Of a stretch of DNA of 34,169 nucleotides, positions 31,946-34,169 are shown one piece after another (position 1 is the stretch's first letter; each line of letters starts with the position of its first letter). The stretch lies in the NCBI GenBank assembly GCA_013697055.1, contig JACCXK010000050.1, forward strand, positions 1 to 34,169. The letters run 5' to 3'. A program made the position numbers and the translations under genes. Source of the DNA: Alphaproteobacteria bacterium (GTDB lineage: Bacteria > Pseudomonadota > Alphaproteobacteria > Micropepsales > Micropepsaceae). The notes under the pieces are model-generated. The model was not told the DNA's origin and did not search any database. It was given only the letters and a program-made list of their open reading frames with translations.

Positions 31946-33199
31946 CAGCAGCGCAGACCCGTACTGGCATGGGGCATCGCATTTCTTGTCGGCGCCGCTA
32001 TCGCGATCAGCTATCTTGATCGACAGACGCTGCCTTGGGCGATCAAGGCCATTCAAGCCGACTTTCCGATTTCCAACCAGGTCAAGGCGGCTTTGGATTC
32101 CGCGTTCCTCGTTACCTACGGCCTGATGTATCTGGGCGGCGGCTGGCTTCTGGACCGTGTCGGTACGCGCAAGGGTTTCCTGCTGGTCATGACCGTCTGG
32201 TCGCTGGCCTGTGCCAGCCACGGGCTGGCCCGCAACGCGATGTCCCTGGCCGCCAGCCGGTTGATGCTGGGCCTGGGCGAGGGCGGGGGATTTCCCGCCG
32301 CCACCCGCGCGGTGGCGGAATGGTTCACGCCCAAGGACAGGGCGCTGGCGATGGGCATCGTCAACGCCGGCACCGCGGTGGGCGCGGTGATCGCGCCGCC
32401 GCTGATTGTGCTGGTTCTCACCCAGGTTCACTGGCTTGAGATCACGAGCTGGCGCTGGGTTTTCTATCTGACCGGAAGCCTGGGGCTTGTCTGGGCCATC
32501 GCCTGGTTTTTCATCTATTTCACGCCCGATACGGGCTCGAAGGATCGTGAGGAAGAGCAACAAGGTCCGGCAATCACCGTCGCGATGCTGGTTGCGCGCA
32601 AGGAAGTGCGCGGCGTCGTCATCGCCAAGTTTCTTTCGGATGCGGCCTGGTACTTCTATCTTTTCTGGCTGCCAAAATATCTCTTCGAAGTCCAGCATTT
32701 CGACCTGAAACAGGCCGGCTCACTCGGCTGGATTCCCTATGCGGCGTCGGGCGTCGGCTGCCTGGTCGGCGGTTTTCTGTCCAGCCACCTGCTTGGCCGG
32801 GGAGCATCCGTCGACACCGCCAGGAAAGTGGCGCTGGGATTCAGCGCGGCGCTGATGCCATGGGTGATGCTGGTGCCGCATATTCCCGGCATCGGCTGGA
32901 TCCTGCTGCTCTTCAGCATGGCGTTCTTCGGCCAGCAATCCTGGTCGACCCTGGTGATGGTGCTGCCCACAGACCTGGTGCCGCGCCAGGCCGTCGGAAA
33001 GCTGGCGGGGCTTGTCGGGCTTGGCGGCGCCATGGGCGGCGTCGTTCTGGGCCAGACCGCGGGATGGCTGCTGGATCACGGTTTCAGCTACACCCCGGTA
33101 TTGACCATCGCGGCATGCCTTCACCTGATCGCGTTCGGCGTCATCTGCCTGTCCATTCCGCGACTGCAACGTCTCACATTCGAAAGGGTACGGTCTTGA
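31943..33199 (+). CDS. MFS transporter, anion:cation symporter (hexuronate/aldonate) type
   Basis: A 418-residue inner-membrane transporter with about 12 transmembrane helices. The first helix ends YLDRQTLPWA, a mark of the ACS family (ExuT, galactonate and similar sugar-acid carriers). The loop 2-3 motif LLDRVGTRKG and GLGEGGGFPAATRAVAEWF are also typical. The start is TTG 31943, set by a strong GGAGG. Its stop overlaps the TTG of the dehydratase gene by four bases (TTGA at 33196-33199), so the two are coupled: the transporter probably brings in the acid sugar that the dehydratase uses. It is divergent from the second IclR gene, with the tandem palindromes between. The exact substrate (rhamnonate, galactonate, hexuronate or another) cannot be told from sequence alone. 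Confidence 0.92.
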   Translation: MQQRRPVLAWGIAFLVGAAIAISYLDRQTLPWAIKAIQADFPISNQVKAALDSAFLVTYGLMYLGGGWLLDRVGTRKGFLLVMTVWSLACASHGLARNAMSLAASRLMLGLGEGGGFPAATRAVAEWFTPKDRALAMGIVNAGTAVGAVIAPPLIVLVLTQVHWLEITSWRWVFYLTGSLGLVWAIAWFFIYFTPDTGSKDREEEQQGPAITVAMLVARKEVRGVVIAKFLSDAAWYFYLFWLPKYLFEVQHFDLKQAGSLGWIPYAASGVGCLVGGFLSSHLLGRGASVDTARKVALGFSAALMPWVMLVPHIPGIGWILLLFSMAFFGQQSWSTLVMVLPTDLVPRQAVGKLAGLVGLGGAMGGVVLGQTAGWLLDHGFSYTPVLTIAACLHLIAFGVICLSIPRLQRLTFERVRS

Positions 33200-34169
33200 A
33201 GATTACAGAAGTGCGTACGCGCGTCGTTCAATGGACTGGAACTACCGCAAAGCTTCCGCCGCATTTCTGCACCAACCCGATGGACCTGGTTGCTCCGATG
33301 CTGTCGCCGGAGACGATGGGAACCTTCACCTTTCATGGCTGGCTGATCGTGGAGATATTCACCGATCAGGGGCTTGTCGGGATCGGCAATGCCGCGCTTT
33401 GTCCGCTTGTCTCCAAGAACCTGATCGATACCTATCTCGCGCCGCTGTTGATCGGCGCCGATCCCTGGGACGTGGAATTCCTCTGGCAGCACATGTACCG
33501 CAAGACCCTGCCGTTCGGCCGCAAGGGTATTGCGATGGTCGCGATCAGCGCCATCGACATCGCGCTGTGGGATCTGATGGGCAAATCGGCCAAGCAGCCT
33601 GTGTTCCGCCTGATGGGCGGGCGGACCAAGCCGCGCATCCCCGTCTATGCCAGCCGGCTCTATTCGATGCCGCTGGAACAGGTCGCAGCCGAGGCCGCGA
33701 AGTACAGAATCGAAGGTTATACAGCGGTGAAAATGCGCTTCGGCTGGGGGCCGATCGATGGCGCCGAGGGCATGCAACGCAATCTCGAACTGGTGCGAAC
33801 CGTGCGCGAAACGGTCGGCGATGGCATCGATGTGATGGCCGACGCTTACATGGGCTGGTCGCTGGACTATGCCAAGCGGATGATGCCGCTGCTGGACCAC
33901 TTCAACCTGCGTTGGCTGGAAGAGGCGATCAATCCCGACGACATCCACGGCTATACCGAGTTGCGCCGCTTTGGCCGCACCCCGATCGCGGCCGGCGAGC
34001 ATGAGTTCACGCTCTACGGTTTCCGCCAGATGATCGAGGCCAAGGCGCTGGACGTTATCCAGTTCGACACCAACCGCGTCGGTGGGCTGACGGCCGCGCG
34101 CAAGATCCAGGCGCTGGCGGAAGCCCATTCCATTCCCGTCGTCCCGCATGCCGGCCAGATGCACAACTA
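33196..34169 (+). CDS. Enolase-superfamily acid-sugar dehydratase, L-rhamnonate dehydratase-like (3' end missing)
   Basis: At least 324 residues, cut by the window end. It starts at TTG 33196 (MKITEVRTRVVQW), overlapping the transporter stop. The capping domain has GTFTFHGWLIVEIFTDQGLVG in part; the barrel follows with AVKMRFGWGPIDG, a segment like that of L-rhamnonate dehydratase. Metal ligands are D216 (MADAYMGW), E242 (RWLEEAINP) and E268 (AAGEHEF); the catalytic pair is D291 (QFDTNRVGG) and H318 (VPHAGQMH). Their spacing agrees with E. coli RhmD. Such enzymes remove water from an aldonic acid to give a 2-keto-3-deoxy sugar acid. Other acid-sugar dehydratases of the superfamily remain possible, so no symbol is given. 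The DHDPS-fold and SDR genes far upstream could in principle act on such products, but they belong to another regulon. Confidence 0.88.
   Translation, partial: MKITEVRTRVVQWTGTTAKLPPHFCTNPMDLVAPMLSPETMGTFTFHGWLIVEIFTDQGLVGIGNAALCPLVSKNLIDTYLAPLLIGADPWDVEFLWQHMYRKTLPFGRKGIAMVAISAIDIALWDLMGKSAKQPVFRLMGGRTKPRIPVYASRLYSMPLEQVAAEAAKYRIEGYTAVKMRFGWGPIDGAEGMQRNLELVRTVRETVGDGIDVMADAYMGWSLDYAKRMMPLLDHFNLRWLEEAINPDDIHGYTELRRFGRTPIAAGEHEFTLYGFRQMIEAKALDVIQFDTNRVGGLTAARKIQALAEAHSIPVVPHAGQMHN

Noticed and set aside
33121-34164. Minus-strand open frame of 347 codons at the right end
   Set aside because: It is antisense to the dehydratase gene, in which all metal and catalytic residues are correctly spaced.

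Overview
The window reads as a chromosomal segment of a GC-rich Gram-negative bacterium, most likely an alphaproteobacterium. Evidence: an NdvB-type cyclic beta-1,2-glucan synthase, a short FtsB-like protein of the alphaproteobacterial type, a TonB-dependent receptor paired with TPR/oxygenase proteins, and a GGAAC-N16-CGT promoter of the EcfG (general stress response) type. The taxon below class level cannot be read from the sequence. No rRNA, tRNA, CRISPR array, insertion sequence or phage gene was seen.

Region 1 (1-9.9 kb) is an uptake and periplasmic metabolism locus. It holds the start of a TPR protein, an SDR dehydrogenase, a large TonB-dependent receptor with a strong terminator, and an IclR regulator. 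On the minus strand follow an operon (beta-propeller protein, cytochrome c/HhH protein, TPR-2OG-Fe(II) oxygenase) and a Tat-exported protein of the dihydrodipicolinate synthase fold. A 17-bp element with the pattern ATnTCATAT-N3-G-N2-AT stands, in the same orientation, in front of four of these genes (receptor, iclR, propeller, DHDPS-like). I read it as the operator of one regulon, probably run by the IclR protein. An intrinsic-terminator-like hairpin lies inside the first codons of the cytochrome gene. The substrate is unknown.

Region 2 (9.9-20.7 kb) begins with the decayed remnant of a second TonB receptor and a small hypothetical gene. It continues with an 8.4-kb ndvB-like gene coupled by a 4-bp overlap to a phosphoglucomutase gene. 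Together they suggest cyclic beta-1,2-glucan synthesis with glucose-1-phosphate supply or recycling, possibly under stress-response control.

Region 3 (20.7-23.7 kb) carries an isolated ftsB-like gene and an orphan membrane histidine kinase, both on the minus strand.

Region 4 (23.7-34.2 kb) is a sugar and sugar-acid catabolism region. Two paralogous FadR/FCD-type GntR regulators flank a three-gene operon of exported proteins: a GH51 arabinofuranosidase, a bicupin and an unassigned 882-residue glycosidase-like protein. Beyond lie a second IclR regulator, an ACS-family MFS transporter and, cut by the window edge, an enolase-superfamily acid-sugar dehydratase closest in motifs to L-rhamnonate dehydratase. 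Two copies of TTGTCAGACAA, 21 bp apart, stand between the regulator and the transporter. The whole suggests use of arabinose- and rhamnose-containing plant cell-wall material, such as pectin side chains; that reading is inference.
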